Shown here piece after piece: positions 44,097 through 52,884 of a stretch of DNA of 64,000 nt. Source of the DNA: Cognatishimia sp. SS12 (lineage in GTDB: Bacteria > Pseudomonadota > Alphaproteobacteria > Rhodobacterales > Rhodobacteraceae); contig NZ_JAQNCZ010000005.1 of assembly GCF_028369055.1 (NCBI RefSeq), forward strand, positions 186,001 to 250,000. The letters run 5' to 3'. Position 1 is the first letter of the stretch; each line of letters opens with the position of its first letter. The translations under genes were made by a program, and so were the position numbers. The notes beneath the pieces were generated by a model. That model was not told where the DNA came from. It saw only the letters and a list, made by a program, of their open reading frames with translations, and searched no databases.

Positions 44097-44132
44097 ATGA
44101 TTGTCATCACCGCCCTTCAGGCCGCAGCCTGA
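44097..44132 (+). CDS. 11-codon mini-ORF with strong Shine-Dalgarno (possible leader peptide)
   Basis: GGAGG (44086-44090) lies 6 nt before ATG 44097. The frame reads MIVITALQAAA and stops at 44130-44132. In another frame an open stretch continues to the TAG at 44204-44206 (IDRLRLPDLLSLDATRHW...), so this could instead be the start of a small frameshifted gene. It precedes rsgA by about 80 nt. I do not recognise the peptide. Confidence 0.35.
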   Translation: MIVITALQAAA

Positions 44133-44214
44133 TAGACCGGCTGCGATTGCCTGATCTCCTTTCGCTAGATGCCACACGGCACTGGCGCATGCTTCTCGAT
44201 CCATAGGCAAATCC

Positions 44215-45240
44215 ATGACATTTAGTTATCAAGACCTCGGTTGGTCTTCCTTTTTCGCGCGTCAACACACAGACGAAACCTCGCAACCCTTTCGCGTCTC
44301 CGAAGTGCACCGCGACCGATTGATCGCGCTTTGCCCTGACGGGCCTTCCTCGCTCAGCACCCCCGATCACGAAACCGGGGCCTGTGCGGTGGGCGATTGG
44401 GTGCTTGCTGATAGCGACCACCGCGTCACAGAAATTCTCGACCGCAAAAGCCTGCTGCAGCGGCGCGCTGCGGGCCATGAGGTGCGCAGTCAGCTGATTG
44501 CCGCCAATGTCGATACGCTGTTTATCGTCAGCTCCTGCAACGCCGATTTCAACATCGCACGGCTGGAGCGCTATCTGGCACTGGCCAGCTCGACCGATTG
44601 CTACCCTGTTGTGCTCTTGACCAAGGCCGATCAATGCGACGATCCGAGCGTCTACAGCGATCAGATCGCCCGCCTGCCCCACGCACCTTCGGTAGAATGC
44701 CTGAACGCCAAGGATACAGCCGAAGTCAAATCCATCATGAACTGGGTGCGCAAAGGGCAGACAGCGGCCTTTGTCGGCTCCTCCGGTGTGGGCAAAACCA
44801 CCCTGGCCAATACCATGACTGGCGGCAACGATGCCACGCAGGACATCCGCGAAGATGACGCGCGCGGGCGACACACCACAACAGCGCGGTTCCTGAAACC
44901 GATGCTCAACGGCGGTTGGCTGATCGACACGCCGGGCATGCGCGAATTGCAGCTATTTGATGCGCAGGACGGGCTGGAGGCGGTCTTTGAAGACCTGCAC
45001 GCACTGGCGGCGCAATGCAAATTCAACGATTGCGCGCATGAAAGCGAGCCGGGCTGCGCTGTCAAAGCCGCGCTGGAACGGGGCGAAATTGATGCGCCGC
45101 GCCTGGCCCGCTGGCGCAAGCTTGAACGCGAGAATGAACTGAACTCAGAAACCATTCAGCAAGCACGTGCCCGCGACAAGGCCTTTGGCAAGATGGTCCA
45201 CAACGCGGTGAAAGCCAGCAAATTCCGCAAAGGCGGCTGA
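44215..45240 (+). CDS. rsgA: Ribosome small subunit-dependent GTPase A
   Basis: A circularly permuted GTPase that assists late 30S maturation. The 341-residue protein has an N-terminal OB-fold, G4 (LLTKADQ) ahead of G1 (GSSGVGKTT, ~188-196), and G3 (DTPGMRE). The C-terminal zinc knuckle has ligands C268, C273, H275 and C281. It lies between the SRP RNA gene and dnaX. Confidence 0.95.
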   Translation: MTFSYQDLGWSSFFARQHTDETSQPFRVSEVHRDRLIALCPDGPSSLSTPDHETGACAVGDWVLADSDHRVTEILDRKSLLQRRAAGHEVRSQLIAANVDTLFIVSSCNADFNIARLERYLALASSTDCYPVVLLTKADQCDDPSVYSDQIARLPHAPSVECLNAKDTAEVKSIMNWVRKGQTAAFVGSSGVGKTTLANTMTGGNDATQDIREDDARGRHTTTARFLKPMLNGGWLIDTPGMRELQLFDAQDGLEAVFEDLHALAAQCKFNDCAHESEPGCAVKAALERGEIDAPRLARWRKLERENELNSETIQQARARDKAFGKMVHNAVKASKFRKGG

Positions 45241-45322
45241 TTGAGCGCAGGTGGCGGCAATGCGGTGGACGCGCTGCGCGCCACCGCGTAACTTGGCGGC
45301 ACCCCGATTCAAAAGGCTGACG

Positions 45323-47098
45323 ATGAGCGATATCCCCGAGACCAGCACCCAAGCGTCCGACTCCAAAGGCTATCAGGTGCTTGCCCGCAAATACCGCCCG
45401 GAAACCTTTGCGGATCTGGTCGGTCAGGACGCGATGGTGCGCACATTGAAAAACGCCTTCGCCGCTGACCGGATTGCCCAAGCCTTTGTGATGACCGGCA
45501 TTCGCGGCACGGGCAAAACCACCACCGCCCGGATCATCGCCAAGGGCATGAATTGCATCGGGCCCGATGGCACCGGCGGCCCGACAACCGAACCTTGCGG
45601 ACGCTGCGAACATTGTGTGGCGATCATGGAAGGCCGCCATGTCGACGTGATGGAAATGGACGCTGCTTCGCGCACCGGCGTGGGCGACATCCGCGAAATC
45701 ATTGACTCGGTGCATTATCGCGCGGCCTCGGCCCGGTACAAAATCTATATCATCGACGAAGTGCACATGCTCTCCACCAGCGCGTTCAACGCGCTGCTAA
45801 AAACGCTGGAAGAGCCACCTGCCCACGTCAAATTCATCTTCGCCACAACTGAGATTCGCAAAGTTCCGGTGACGGTGCTGTCGCGGTGCCAACGCTTTGA
45901 TTTGCGCCGGATCGAACCTGAGGTGATGATTGCGCTGCTGCGCAAGATCGCCACCTCGGAAAACGCCGAAATCACCGATGACGCACTTGCGCTGATCACC
46001 CGCGCCGCCGAAGGCTCCGCGCGGGATGCCACCTCTTTGCTGGATCAGGCCATTTCGCATGGGGCCGGTGAAACCAACGCCGACCAGGTGCGCGCCATGC
46101 TGGGGTTGGCTGATCGCGGCCGTGTGCTTGACCTTTATGACATGATTTTGCGCGGCGACGCGGGGGCCGCGATGAGTGAACTGTCGGGTCAATATGCCGA
46201 CGGCGCGGACCCGCTGGCCGTGCTGCGCGATCTGGCCGAAGTCACCCATTGGGTCTCGGTGGTCAAGATCACCCCCGAAGCGGCGGACGATCCGACCATC
46301 AGCCCGGATGAACGCGCCCGCGGTCAGGCCATGGCAGAGCAGCTGCCGATGCGTGTGATGACCCGCATGTGGCAGATGCTGCTCAAGGCGATTGAAGAAG
46401 TGTCGGCCGCGCCCAACGCGATGATGGCCGCAGAAATGGCGATCATCCGCCTTACGCATGTGGCGGATCTGCCCAGCCCCGAAGAGTTGGTGCGCAAGCT
46501 GCAAAACGCACCCGTTCCCCCCGCCCCGCAAGGCGGCGGAGGTGGTGGCGGCGGCCGTTCCGGCGCAATGTCGGGCAGCACGCAGGCCTATGGCAACGGT
46601 CAGGTGGCCGGTGGCCCCGGCGGCACGGTGACCGCGCTTGCCCCGCAGGTGGAAAACGCGCTGGCGCGCTATGCCACATTTGACCACGTGATCGAACTGA
46701 TCCGCGAAAAGCGCGACGGCAAGCTTTTGATGGATGTCGAGGCGGATGTGCAGCTGGTCAGCTATCGCCCCGGCCGGATCGAGTTTCAACCCACGCCCAA
46801 CGCGCCTTCGGATCTGGCGCAGCGCTTGGGCCAGCGGCTGCAGTCCTGGACTGGGCAACGCTGGGCCATCAGTCTGGTGGCCGAGGGCGGCGCGGAAACA
46901 ATCGTGCAAAAGCGCAATGCCTCTGAAAATGCCATCAAGGCAGAGGCCATGAGCCATCCGCTGGTGCAGGCGGTGATCACCGCCTTTCCAAAGGCCAAGA
47001 TCACCGATGTCAAAACCCGCAATGAATTGACCAACGAAGCGCTGGCCGAAGCCCTGCCCGAGGTCGAAGATGAATGGGATCCATTCGAACAGGAATGA
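45323..47098 (+). CDS. dnaX: DNA polymerase III subunit gamma/tau
   Basis: Clamp-loader ATPase organising the replisome. At 591 residues from ATG 45323 it has Walker A GIRGTGKTT (~59-67) and zinc cysteines around C78 and C92-C98 (CGRCEHC). The DEVH box (145-148) and the SRC motif (LSRCQRFDLRR) follow. A Gly-rich hinge (QGGGGGGGGRSG, ~395-410) leads to the C-terminal tau domain. Earlier in-frame starts (45251) have no family likeness. I see no A-rich slippery heptamer like that used to make gamma in E. coli. First gene of dnaX-ybaB-recR. Confidence 0.95.
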   Translation: MSDIPETSTQASDSKGYQVLARKYRPETFADLVGQDAMVRTLKNAFAADRIAQAFVMTGIRGTGKTTTARIIAKGMNCIGPDGTGGPTTEPCGRCEHCVAIMEGRHVDVMEMDAASRTGVGDIREIIDSVHYRAASARYKIYIIDEVHMLSTSAFNALLKTLEEPPAHVKFIFATTEIRKVPVTVLSRCQRFDLRRIEPEVMIALLRKIATSENAEITDDALALITRAAEGSARDATSLLDQAISHGAGETNADQVRAMLGLADRGRVLDLYDMILRGDAGAAMSELSGQYADGADPLAVLRDLAEVTHWVSVVKITPEAADDPTISPDERARGQAMAEQLPMRVMTRMWQMLLKAIEEVSAAPNAMMAAEMAIIRLTHVADLPSPEELVRKLQNAPVPPAPQGGGGGGGGRSGAMSGSTQAYGNGQVAGGPGGTVTALAPQVENALARYATFDHVIELIREKRDGKLLMDVEADVQLVSYRPGRIEFQPTPNAPSDLAQRLGQRLQSWTGQRWAISLVAEGGAETIVQKRNASENAIKAEAMSHPLVQAVITAFPKAKITDVKTRNELTNEALAEALPEVEDEWDPFEQE

Positions 47099-47179
47099 TT
47101 CCGCCGGACTGCCCTCCTTGTTCTGACCGGGGCAAGACCGTATCTAACAGACGCAAGACATTACTTTCAGGAGACCCCC

Positions 47180-47524
47180 ATGTTCAAAGGTTTGGGCCAG
47201 ATTGGCGATATGGCCAAGATGATGAAACAAGCGCAAGAAATGCAGACCAAAATGGCGCAGATGCAGGACGACCTGCAGGATATTCTGGTGGTCGGCGAAA
47301 GCGGCGCAGGGCTGGTCAAGGCCACCGCCACGGCCAAGGGCGATCTGAAGGGCCTGGAAATTGACCCCTCGATCTTTGTGGCCTCGGAAAAAGAAGTGGT
47401 CGAGGATCTGATTCTTGCCGCCATCAAAGAAGCGCAGACCAAAGCCGGCGAGCGCGCGCAGCAGGAAATGGGCAAACTGACCGAAGGGCTGGGCCTGCCT
47501 GCTGATTTCAAGATGCCATTCTAA
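47180..47524 (+). CDS. ybaB: YbaB/EbfC nucleoid-associated protein
   Basis: A 114-residue DNA-binding dimer. [29 protein letters not shown] forms the helical start, [28 protein letters not shown] the central sheet, and [17 protein letters not shown] the conserved end. It sits between dnaX and recR, the arrangement found across bacteria, with AGGAG upstream of its ATG. Confidence 0.95.
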   Translation: MFKGLGQIGDMAKMMKQAQEMQTKMAQMQDDLQDILVVGESGAGLVKATATAKGDLKGLEIDPSIFVASEKEVVEDLILAAIKEAQTKAGERAQQEMGKLTEGLGLPADFKMPF

Positions 47525-47555
47525 ATCCAAGACATCGGAGCGAAGGCCAGCTGAG

Positions 47556-48149
47556 ATGAGCAGCAGTGATCTGGATACCCTGATCGACCTGATGGCGCGG
47601 CTGCCGGGGCTTGGCCCCCGTTCTGCACGCCGCGCGGTGCTGCATCTTATTCGCAAACGCGCCTTGCTGCTGACGCCTCTGGCTGACGCGATGCAGGCAG
47701 TGGCGCTGACGGCACGCGAATGCCTGAACTGCGGCAATGTCGGCACCGCCGATATCTGCGACATCTGCGAGTCCCAAAAGCGCGCCACTGGCGAAATCTG
47801 TGTGGTCGAGGACGTGGCCGACCTCTGGGCGATGGAGCGCGCTGGCGTTTTTCAGGGGCGGTATCACGTGCTGGGTGGCACACTATCGGCGCTGGATGGG
47901 GTCGGGCCCGAAGATCTTTCGATCCCGCGTCTGGTGGACCGCGTCACAAGTGAAAACATCACCGAGGTGATCCTGGCGCTCAACGCCACGGTGGATGGGC
48001 AAACCACGGCGCATTACATCGCCGACCAGCTTGAAGGACAGGTGCGCCTGTCGTCGCTGGCGCAGGGTGTGCCCATTGGCGGCGAGCTCGACTATCTGGA
48101 CGAGGGCACGATTACCGCCGCCCTTAAGGCACGCAAGCCACTGTCGTGA
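47556..48149 (+). CDS. recR: Recombination mediator RecR
   Basis: A 197-residue RecFOR component that helps load RecA at gaps. An N-terminal helix-hairpin-helix ([19 protein letters not shown]), a Cys4 zinc finger ([16 protein letters not shown], ~57-72), a Toprim domain ([17 protein letters not shown]) and a Walker-A-like [14 protein letters not shown] at the C-terminus are all present. Last gene of dnaX-ybaB-recR, followed by a bidirectional terminator. Confidence 0.96.
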   Translation: MSSSDLDTLIDLMARLPGLGPRSARRAVLHLIRKRALLLTPLADAMQAVALTARECLNCGNVGTADICDICESQKRATGEICVVEDVADLWAMERAGVFQGRYHVLGGTLSALDGVGPEDLSIPRLVDRVTSENITEVILALNATVDGQTTAHYIADQLEGQVRLSSLAQGVPIGGELDYLDEGTITAALKARKPLS

Positions 48150-48188
48150 CGCGCCGCGTCGCCGGCCGATCAAGTCAAAATTAGATAC

Positions 48189-48218
48189 AAAAAAGCCCGC
48201 AGCTTTCGGCTGCGGGCT
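48189..48218 (-). terminator. Terminator between convergent recR and trcR
   Basis: A 10-bp stem (agcccgcagc 48194-48203 / gctgcgggct 48209-48218) with a 5-nt loop. On the minus strand it is followed by a run of T residues. On the plus strand gtttgattt follows, so it probably stops both transcripts. Confidence 0.85.
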
Positions 48219-48243
48219 GTTTGATTTCGGGCTTGGCGGCCGC

Positions 48244-49002
48244 TTAGGACTTGTCGTCGTCCTCATCACTGTCAGGCAGGTTGAAGAAGCTGTCCGCATC
48301 GGCGAAATCTTCGTCTTTGCGGTCGTCCTCGTCGGCTGCGTTGTCACCGCCACCCAAAGTGAAGCCTTCCAGCCCTTCGATGGCCGACGGAATGCGCGGC
48401 TCTGCTTCCATCTCAAGCGATTGCTCGGTGGAGACCAGCTTGCGGCGCTCATCGTCGCTCATCACTTTGCCCTCAGCCGCAGCTTTCGCCGCCGCTTTCT
48501 GAACCGCAGCGTCCAGCTCGGACTGTTTGCACAGACCCAGCGCCACCGGATCGATCGGCTGAATGTTGGCGATGTTCCAGTGCGTGCGCTCACGAATCGC
48601 CTGAATGGTTGGCTTGGTGGTGCCCACCAGTTTGGACACTTGACCATCGGTCAGCTCTGGGTGGAATTTCACCAGCCACAGGATCGACGCAGGGCGGTCC
48701 TGACGTTTGGACAACGGGGTATAGCGCGGACCCCGGCGTTTTTCTTCACCGACGGCTGCAGCGTTGAATTTCAGTTTCAGCTTGTGCATCGGGTTGGACT
48801 GCGCGGCGTCAATCTCTTCCTGGGTCAGCTGGTTGTTGGCAATCGGGTCAAAGCCTTTGACGCCGGTGGCGACGTCGCCATCTGCGATACCCTGAATTTC
48901 CAATTCGTGCATACCCACGAAATCTGCGATCTGCTTGAAGCTGATCGTGGTGTTGTCGACGAGCCAGACAGCGGTGGCCTTCGCCATAATCGGTTTTGCC
49001 AT
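48244..49002 (-). CDS. trcR: Cell cycle transcriptional regulator TrcR (DUF1013)
   Basis: A 252-residue alphaproteobacterial protein with AVWLVDNTTISFKQIADFVGMHELEIQGIADGD and later FHPELTDGQVSKLVGTTKPTIQAIRERTHWN. These are two helix-turn-helix-like segments that fit DNA binding. The C-terminal ~50 residues are very acidic (EDDRKDEDFADAD ... DEDDDKS). ATG 49002-49000 with AGGAGG just upstream is clearly the start. The frame runs further up, but through the hairpin-containing leader. Confidence 0.88.
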   Translation of the reverse strand: MAKPIMAKATAVWLVDNTTISFKQIADFVGMHELEIQGIADGDVATGVKGFDPIANNQLTQEEIDAAQSNPMHKLKLKFNAAAVGEEKRRGPRYTPLSKRQDRPASILWLVKFHPELTDGQVSKLVGTTKPTIQAIRERTHWNIANIQPIDPVALGLCKQSELDAAVQKAAAKAAAEGKVMSDDERRKLVSTEQSLEMEAEPRIPSAIEGLEGFTLGGGDNAADEDDRKDEDFADADSFFNLPDSDEDDDKS

Positions 49003-49032
49003 ATCGGCCTCCTGAAACATAGTTTTCCCGGT

Positions 49033-49070
49033 GCCAGACCCGGGGTCTGGCGGCATCCTTGCGGGGATGC
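49033..49070 (-). promoter_or_regulatory. Two tandem hairpins in the trcR leader
   Basis: gccagaccc-g-gggtctggc (49033-49051) and gcatcc-N6-ggatgc (49053-49070) lie back to back between a TATATC -10-like element (~49105-49100) and the trcR Shine-Dalgarno. Neither is followed by a T-run, so they look like leader structure rather than terminators. Confidence 0.45.
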
Positions 49071-49134
49071 GGGTTTCCATTGAAGGGGAACTTGCAGCCG
49101 ATATAGTGCCCTTCGTGTGAAAAGGAAAGAGTGA

Positions 49135-49773
49135 ATGCGGTTTCTGGTCTTCTGTCTCAGCCTGCTCACGTTTGGCCATTCTGCAGCGACAGAGGGCGAA
49201 CGCGCGGGCGAATTTGACTATTATGTGCTGGCGTTAAGCTGGTCGCCCAACTGGTGCGCGTTGGAAGGCGATGCCCGCAATTCGCCGCAATGCGCCGACG
49301 AGTCCGGTCACGGCTGGATCTTGCACGGGCTTTGGCCACAGTATCATCTCGGCTGGCCCAGCTATTGCCCGACCATCGCGCGCGCGCCGTCGCGGCGCAT
49401 GACGGCAGAAATGGCGGACATCATGGGCACCGCAGGCCTCGCGTGGCACCAGTGGAAGAAACACGGCAGCTGTACCGGGCTGAGCGCCGCGCAATATTAT
49501 GCGCTGTCCCGCCGCGCCTACGGCACCATCCAGCGCCCGGAGGTGTTCCGCAAGCTCGATCGGCCCGTGACCCTGCCCGCCCATCTGATCGAAGATGCCT
49601 TCCTGACGGCGAACCCGGGGCTGAGCGCCGAGGGGCTGACCGTCACCTGCAAGGACGGCCACATTCAAGAAGCGCGCATCTGCCTGTCCAAAGATCTGAC
49701 GCCCGTACGCTGCGGACGCGATGTCAGCCGCGATTGCAGCCTGCCCAACGCCAAGTTCTCCCCCCTTCGCTGA
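49135..49773 (+). CDS. Ribonuclease T2 family protein
   Basis: A secreted endoribonuclease of 212 residues with an N-terminal signal peptide (MRFLVFCLSLLTFGHSAAT). Catalytic segment I HGLWPQY holds H64. Segment II WHQWKKHGSC holds H105 and H110. In characterised RNase T2 enzymes segment II is usually HEW-x2-HG; here the Glu is Gln106. At least six cysteines suggest disulfides, consistent with periplasmic location. ATG 49135 follows AAGGA. Confidence 0.92.
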   Translation: MRFLVFCLSLLTFGHSAATEGERAGEFDYYVLALSWSPNWCALEGDARNSPQCADESGHGWILHGLWPQYHLGWPSYCPTIARAPSRRMTAEMADIMGTAGLAWHQWKKHGSCTGLSAAQYYALSRRAYGTIQRPEVFRKLDRPVTLPAHLIEDAFLTANPGLSAEGLTVTCKDGHIQEARICLSKDLTPVRCGRDVSRDCSLPNAKFSPLR

Positions 49774-49787
49774 GCAGCCGAAGGCAA

Positions 49788-50771
49788 TCAAGCCACCTTA
49801 AGGACAATTTTGCCAATGTGATCGCCGCCCTCCATCCGGGCATGCGCCGCCGCAGCATCCGCAAGGGCGTATTCGCGATCCATCACCGGCGCGATGCGCC
49901 CAGCGTCGAGCAAGGGCCAGACCTTGGCCTGCAATGCCTTGGCAATCTCAGCCTTGGCAAAATCGCTTTGTGGCCGAAGGGTTGACCCGGTCACGGTCAG
50001 CCGCCGTTTCATGATCTGCGCAAAATTCAACTCGACCTTTGGGCCCTGCAGAAAGGCGATCTGCACCAGCCGCCCTTCGGTGGCCAGCGCCTTGATATTG
50101 CGCGGCAAATAAGACCCGCCCACCATGTCCAAAATCAGGTTGGCACCGCCTTCGGCCTTGAGAACTTCGACAAAATCCTGCTCCCGGTAGTTCATCGCCA
50201 CTTCGGCCCCCAAGGCCTTGCAGGCGGCCACTTTAGCCTCGGATCCGGCCGTGGTGAACACCCGCGCGCCAAAGGCGCTGGCAAGCTGGATTGCGGTGGT
50301 GCCGATCCCCGAAGAGCCGCCGTGCACAAGAAATTTCTCGCCCGCCTGCAGCGCGCCCCGCTGAAAGACGTTGCTGTAGACCGTAAAGAAGGTTTCTGGC
50401 AAACACGCCGCTTCGCGCAGGCCCATGCCCGTCGGAACACGCAGGCAATGCGCCGCCGGCGTCAGCGCATATTCCGCATAGCCGCCCCCCGGGAACAGCG
50501 CGCAGACCTGATCCCCGATGGCCCATTCGGTGACACCCGCGCCCATCGCAACAATGGTACCGGACGCTTCGAGCCCCGGTAGCGGGCTGGCGGTTGGCGG
50601 CGGTGCGTAGTTTCCGGCGCGCTGCAGCGCATCGGGCCGATTGACGCCTGCATAAGCGATCTTGATCAGCACTTCGCCTGGCCCGGCTTCGGGAATGGGC
50701 TGTGTGGACAGCTTCAATACCTCTGGCCCGCCGGGCGCAGAAATTTCGATGGCGTGCATATTTTGTGTCAT
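49788..50771 (-). CDS. NAD(P)H:quinone oxidoreductase (zeta-crystallin type MDR)
   Basis: A 327-residue medium-chain reductase without the structural zinc lobe. It shows GVNRPDALQRAGNYAPP, GLEASGTIVAMG, a coenzyme-binding VHGGSSGIGTTAIQLASAFGARV and GGSYLPRNIKAL. This is the PIG3/quinone oxidoreductase subgroup, reducing quinones or conjugated enones with NADPH. It lies 38 nt downstream of the COQ9 gene on the same strand, and the pair may share a ubiquinone theme. Confidence 0.92.
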   Translation of the reverse strand: MTQNMHAIEISAPGGPEVLKLSTQPIPEAGPGEVLIKIAYAGVNRPDALQRAGNYAPPPTASPLPGLEASGTIVAMGAGVTEWAIGDQVCALFPGGGYAEYALTPAAHCLRVPTGMGLREAACLPETFFTVYSNVFQRGALQAGEKFLVHGGSSGIGTTAIQLASAFGARVFTTAGSEAKVAACKALGAEVAMNYREQDFVEVLKAEGGANLILDMVGGSYLPRNIKALATEGRLVQIAFLQGPKVELNFAQIMKRRLTVTGSTLRPQSDFAKAEIAKALQAKVWPLLDAGRIAPVMDREYALADAAAAHARMEGGDHIGKIVLKVA

Positions 50772-50809
50772 TTAAATCCCTGAAAATTATTTGCGCCCTT
50801 TCTCGCAGA

Positions 50810-51481
50810 TCAGCTGCCGGGCAGATCATCGCGCGCTGCGGGGGCTTTTATCGCGGACAGCGCAGAAAGCGGCCCTTTAAGGACCTTGCCAAGCGCGCTG
50901 TCTTTGAAGGTAGCCTTGGCCTTTTCGATTTGCATCACATTGGAGATGCGCCGGTCCAAAAACGCCCAGGTCGCCTCATGGGCGTCGCTGTCATCGCCCA
51001 GCCAATAGAGCACCGTCGCCCCGTAGACCGCACTGAGCGTGGCGCGTTTGGAATACCAATTGATGTCGCGTGATGTGTCCCCAAGGCTGTTCCAGATGGT
51101 GTCGGCTGTGCCCCAAATCAGGGCAGACCCCTGCGCCGCATGTTGCGGCAAGGCAAACAAGGTTGTGCCGCGGCGCACCACTTCTTTGTCTGCGCTGATC
51201 TGTAGGCGCAGCTTGACCGCATGCGCGACTCGGTCGCGAAAACGCATCTCATTCAGGTCGGCCTCCGCCAACATTTCTGCCAGTTTCGCATCGCCAAGCC
51301 GATGATAGGCCGCCGCCAAATCAACGCCCCCGCGCGGACAGAGCGCCTGCGCCAAAGCCGGGGCAATGCCGCTGTCCGCCACGGCGGCCTCAAAGGTTTC
51401 CGTGCTCCAGCCATCAAAGGCGACATGGGCCAGCGCAGCATCCACAAGCCGCGAAACAGTCTCATTGGGGGGCGTGGTCAT
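50810..51481 (-). CDS. COQ9 family ubiquinone biosynthesis protein
   Basis: A 223-residue TetR-fold-derived lipid-binding protein. LVDAALAHVAFDGWSTETFEAA is the N-terminal HTH-like part, and WGTADTIWNSLGDTSRDINWYSKRATLSAVYGATVLYWLGD is the conserved COQ9 core. It assists COQ7-type hydroxylation in ubiquinone synthesis. It is divergent from rpsU. Confidence 0.92.
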   Translation of the reverse strand: MTTPPNETVSRLVDAALAHVAFDGWSTETFEAAVADSGIAPALAQALCPRGGVDLAAAYHRLGDAKLAEMLAEADLNEMRFRDRVAHAVKLRLQISADKEVVRRGTTLFALPQHAAQGSALIWGTADTIWNSLGDTSRDINWYSKRATLSAVYGATVLYWLGDDSDAHEATWAFLDRRISNVMQIEKAKATFKDSALGKVLKGPLSALSAIKAPAARDDLPGS

Positions 51482-51508
51482 CGGTCACTCCATTCTTTGG
51501 CGACATAC

Positions 51509-51537
51509 TAGACAGATCATCTGCCCTTTGCTATAGG
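51509..51537 (+). promoter_or_regulatory. Promoter of rpsU
   Basis: TAGACA (51509-51514), 17-nt spacer, TATAGG (51532-51537). The predicted start leaves a ~45-nt leader to rpsU. Confidence 0.55.
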
Positions 51538-51589
51538 GGCCACTCCTGCAAATCCTTGCAACTCAACTTAGAAAGGTGGTGAAAACCAC

Positions 51590-51796
51590 ATGCAGGTTAG
51601 TGTTCGCGACAACAACGTCGATCAGGCGCTTCGTGCCCTGAAGAAAAAGCTGCAGCGTGAAGGTGTCTTCCGTGAAATGAAGCTCAAGCAACATTTCGAG
51701 AAGCCATCCGAGAAAAAAGCGCGCGAGAAAGCTGAAGCGATCCGCCGTGCCCGTAAACTGGCACGCAAGAAAGCCCAGCGCGAAGGTATGCTCTAA
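51590..51796 (+). CDS. rpsU: 30S ribosomal protein S21
   Basis: A 68-residue, very basic protein. [61 protein letters not shown] (in part) matches S21 throughout. S21 binds near the anti-Shine-Dalgarno end of 16S rRNA and supports initiation. AAAGGTGGT lies upstream of ATG 51590, and a GC-rich terminator follows, so it appears monocistronic. Confidence 0.97.
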   Translation: MQVSVRDNNVDQALRALKKKLQREGVFREMKLKQHFEKPSEKKAREKAEAIRRARKLARKKAQREGML

Positions 51797-51833
51797 GCAG
51801 CCTCTCCAGCTTTTGGATACTGAAAGATTGACG

Positions 51834-51866
51834 ACCCCCGAGGCCCAGCCGCGGGGGTTTGTCTTT
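51834..51866 (+). terminator. Terminator of rpsU
   Basis: acccccg (51834-51840) pairs with cgggggt (51852-51858) around an 11-nt loop and is followed by ttgtcttt. Confidence 0.75.
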
Positions 51867-51976
51867 GCCGGGTCCAGAAACCCATGCGCGGTACAGATCA
51901 CAAAAAATTCATCACCGTTGGCCTGCCCCCTGGTTTGGCTTAGATATTGCCAGACGCTTTACAGAAAGACTTTCAC

Positions 51977-52846
51977 ATGACCGATACCTATACCCCACCC
52001 AAAGTGTGGACTTGGGAACAAGAAAACGGCGGCCAATTTGCCAGCATCAACCGCCCGATTTCCGGTGCCACCCATGACAAGGAGCTGCCCGTCGGGGAGC
52101 ATCCCTTTCAGCTCTATTCTTTGGCGACGCCAAATGGTGTGAAAGTCACGGTCATGTTCGAAGAGCTGTTGGCAGCGGGGCATCGCGATGCAGAATATGA
52201 TGCGTGGTTGATCCGAATTGGCGATGGCGATCAATTTGGCAGCGGCTTTGTCGAGGTGAACCCCAATTCGAAAATTCCTGCTTTGATGGATCACAGCACC
52301 ACGCCGCCGACACGTGTGTTTGAATCCGGCGCGATCCTGCTGCATCTGGCCGAAAAATTCGGGGCCTTCCTGCCCAAAGATCCGGCCAAGCGCCCGGAAT
52401 TGCTGAGCTGGCTGTTCTGGCAAATGGGCAGCGCGCCCTATCTGGGCGGCGGCTTTGGCCATTTCTACGCCTACGCCCCGGAAAAATGGCAGTATCCGAT
52501 TGATCGGTTTGCCATGGAGACCAAGCGTCAACTTGACGTGCTGGACAAACAGCTTGCCGAAAACACCTATCTGACCGGCGATGACTACACCATTGCCGAT
52601 ATCGCGGTCTGGGCGTGGTACGGGCAATTGGCCCTTGGCCGCCTTTATAACGCGGCCGAATTCCTGGATGTCGAGAGCTATGAAAACGTGCAGCGGTGGG
52701 CCAAGGCCATTGCCGAGCGCCCTGCGGCGCAACGTGGGCGCAAGGTCAACCGTGTCTTTGGCGAGCCGGAGCTGCAATTGCATGAACGCCATGACGCCAG
52801 CGATTTTGAGACCAAGACGCAGGACAAGCTCTCTGCGGCAGAATAA
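51977..52846 (+). CDS. Glutathione S-transferase family, YghU-like disulfide-bond oxidoreductase
   Basis: A 289-residue GST of the Nu class. An N-terminal extension (TWEQENGGQFASINRPISGATHDKELP) precedes the thioredoxin fold LYSLATPNGVKVTVMFEEL. VNPNSKIPALMDH and [15 protein letters not shown] complete the glutathione site. The conserved T/N of TPNG replaces the usual Tyr/Ser. YghU binds two glutathiones and reduces disulfides. ATG 51977 matches the family start. Confidence 0.92.
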   Translation: MTDTYTPPKVWTWEQENGGQFASINRPISGATHDKELPVGEHPFQLYSLATPNGVKVTVMFEELLAAGHRDAEYDAWLIRIGDGDQFGSGFVEVNPNSKIPALMDHSTTPPTRVFESGAILLHLAEKFGAFLPKDPAKRPELLSWLFWQMGSAPYLGGGFGHFYAYAPEKWQYPIDRFAMETKRQLDVLDKQLAENTYLTGDDYTIADIAVWAWYGQLALGRLYNAAEFLDVESYENVQRWAKAIAERPAAQRGRKVNRVFGEPELQLHERHDASDFETKTQDKLSAAE

Positions 52847-52884
52847 CCCGGCGGCGCGCCCTTGGTTAGGGGCGCGCGCCCACC

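Noticed and set aside
46535..46560. Poly-Gly tract in dnaX as a frameshift or assembly error
   Set aside because: The frame is maintained on both sides and Gly/Pro-rich hinges before the tau C-terminal domain are normal.
45323..47098. Programmed frameshift in dnaX producing a short gamma form
   Set aside because: No A-AAA-AAG-like slippery heptamer or downstream stem was seen near the expected position, so only the full-length product is supported.
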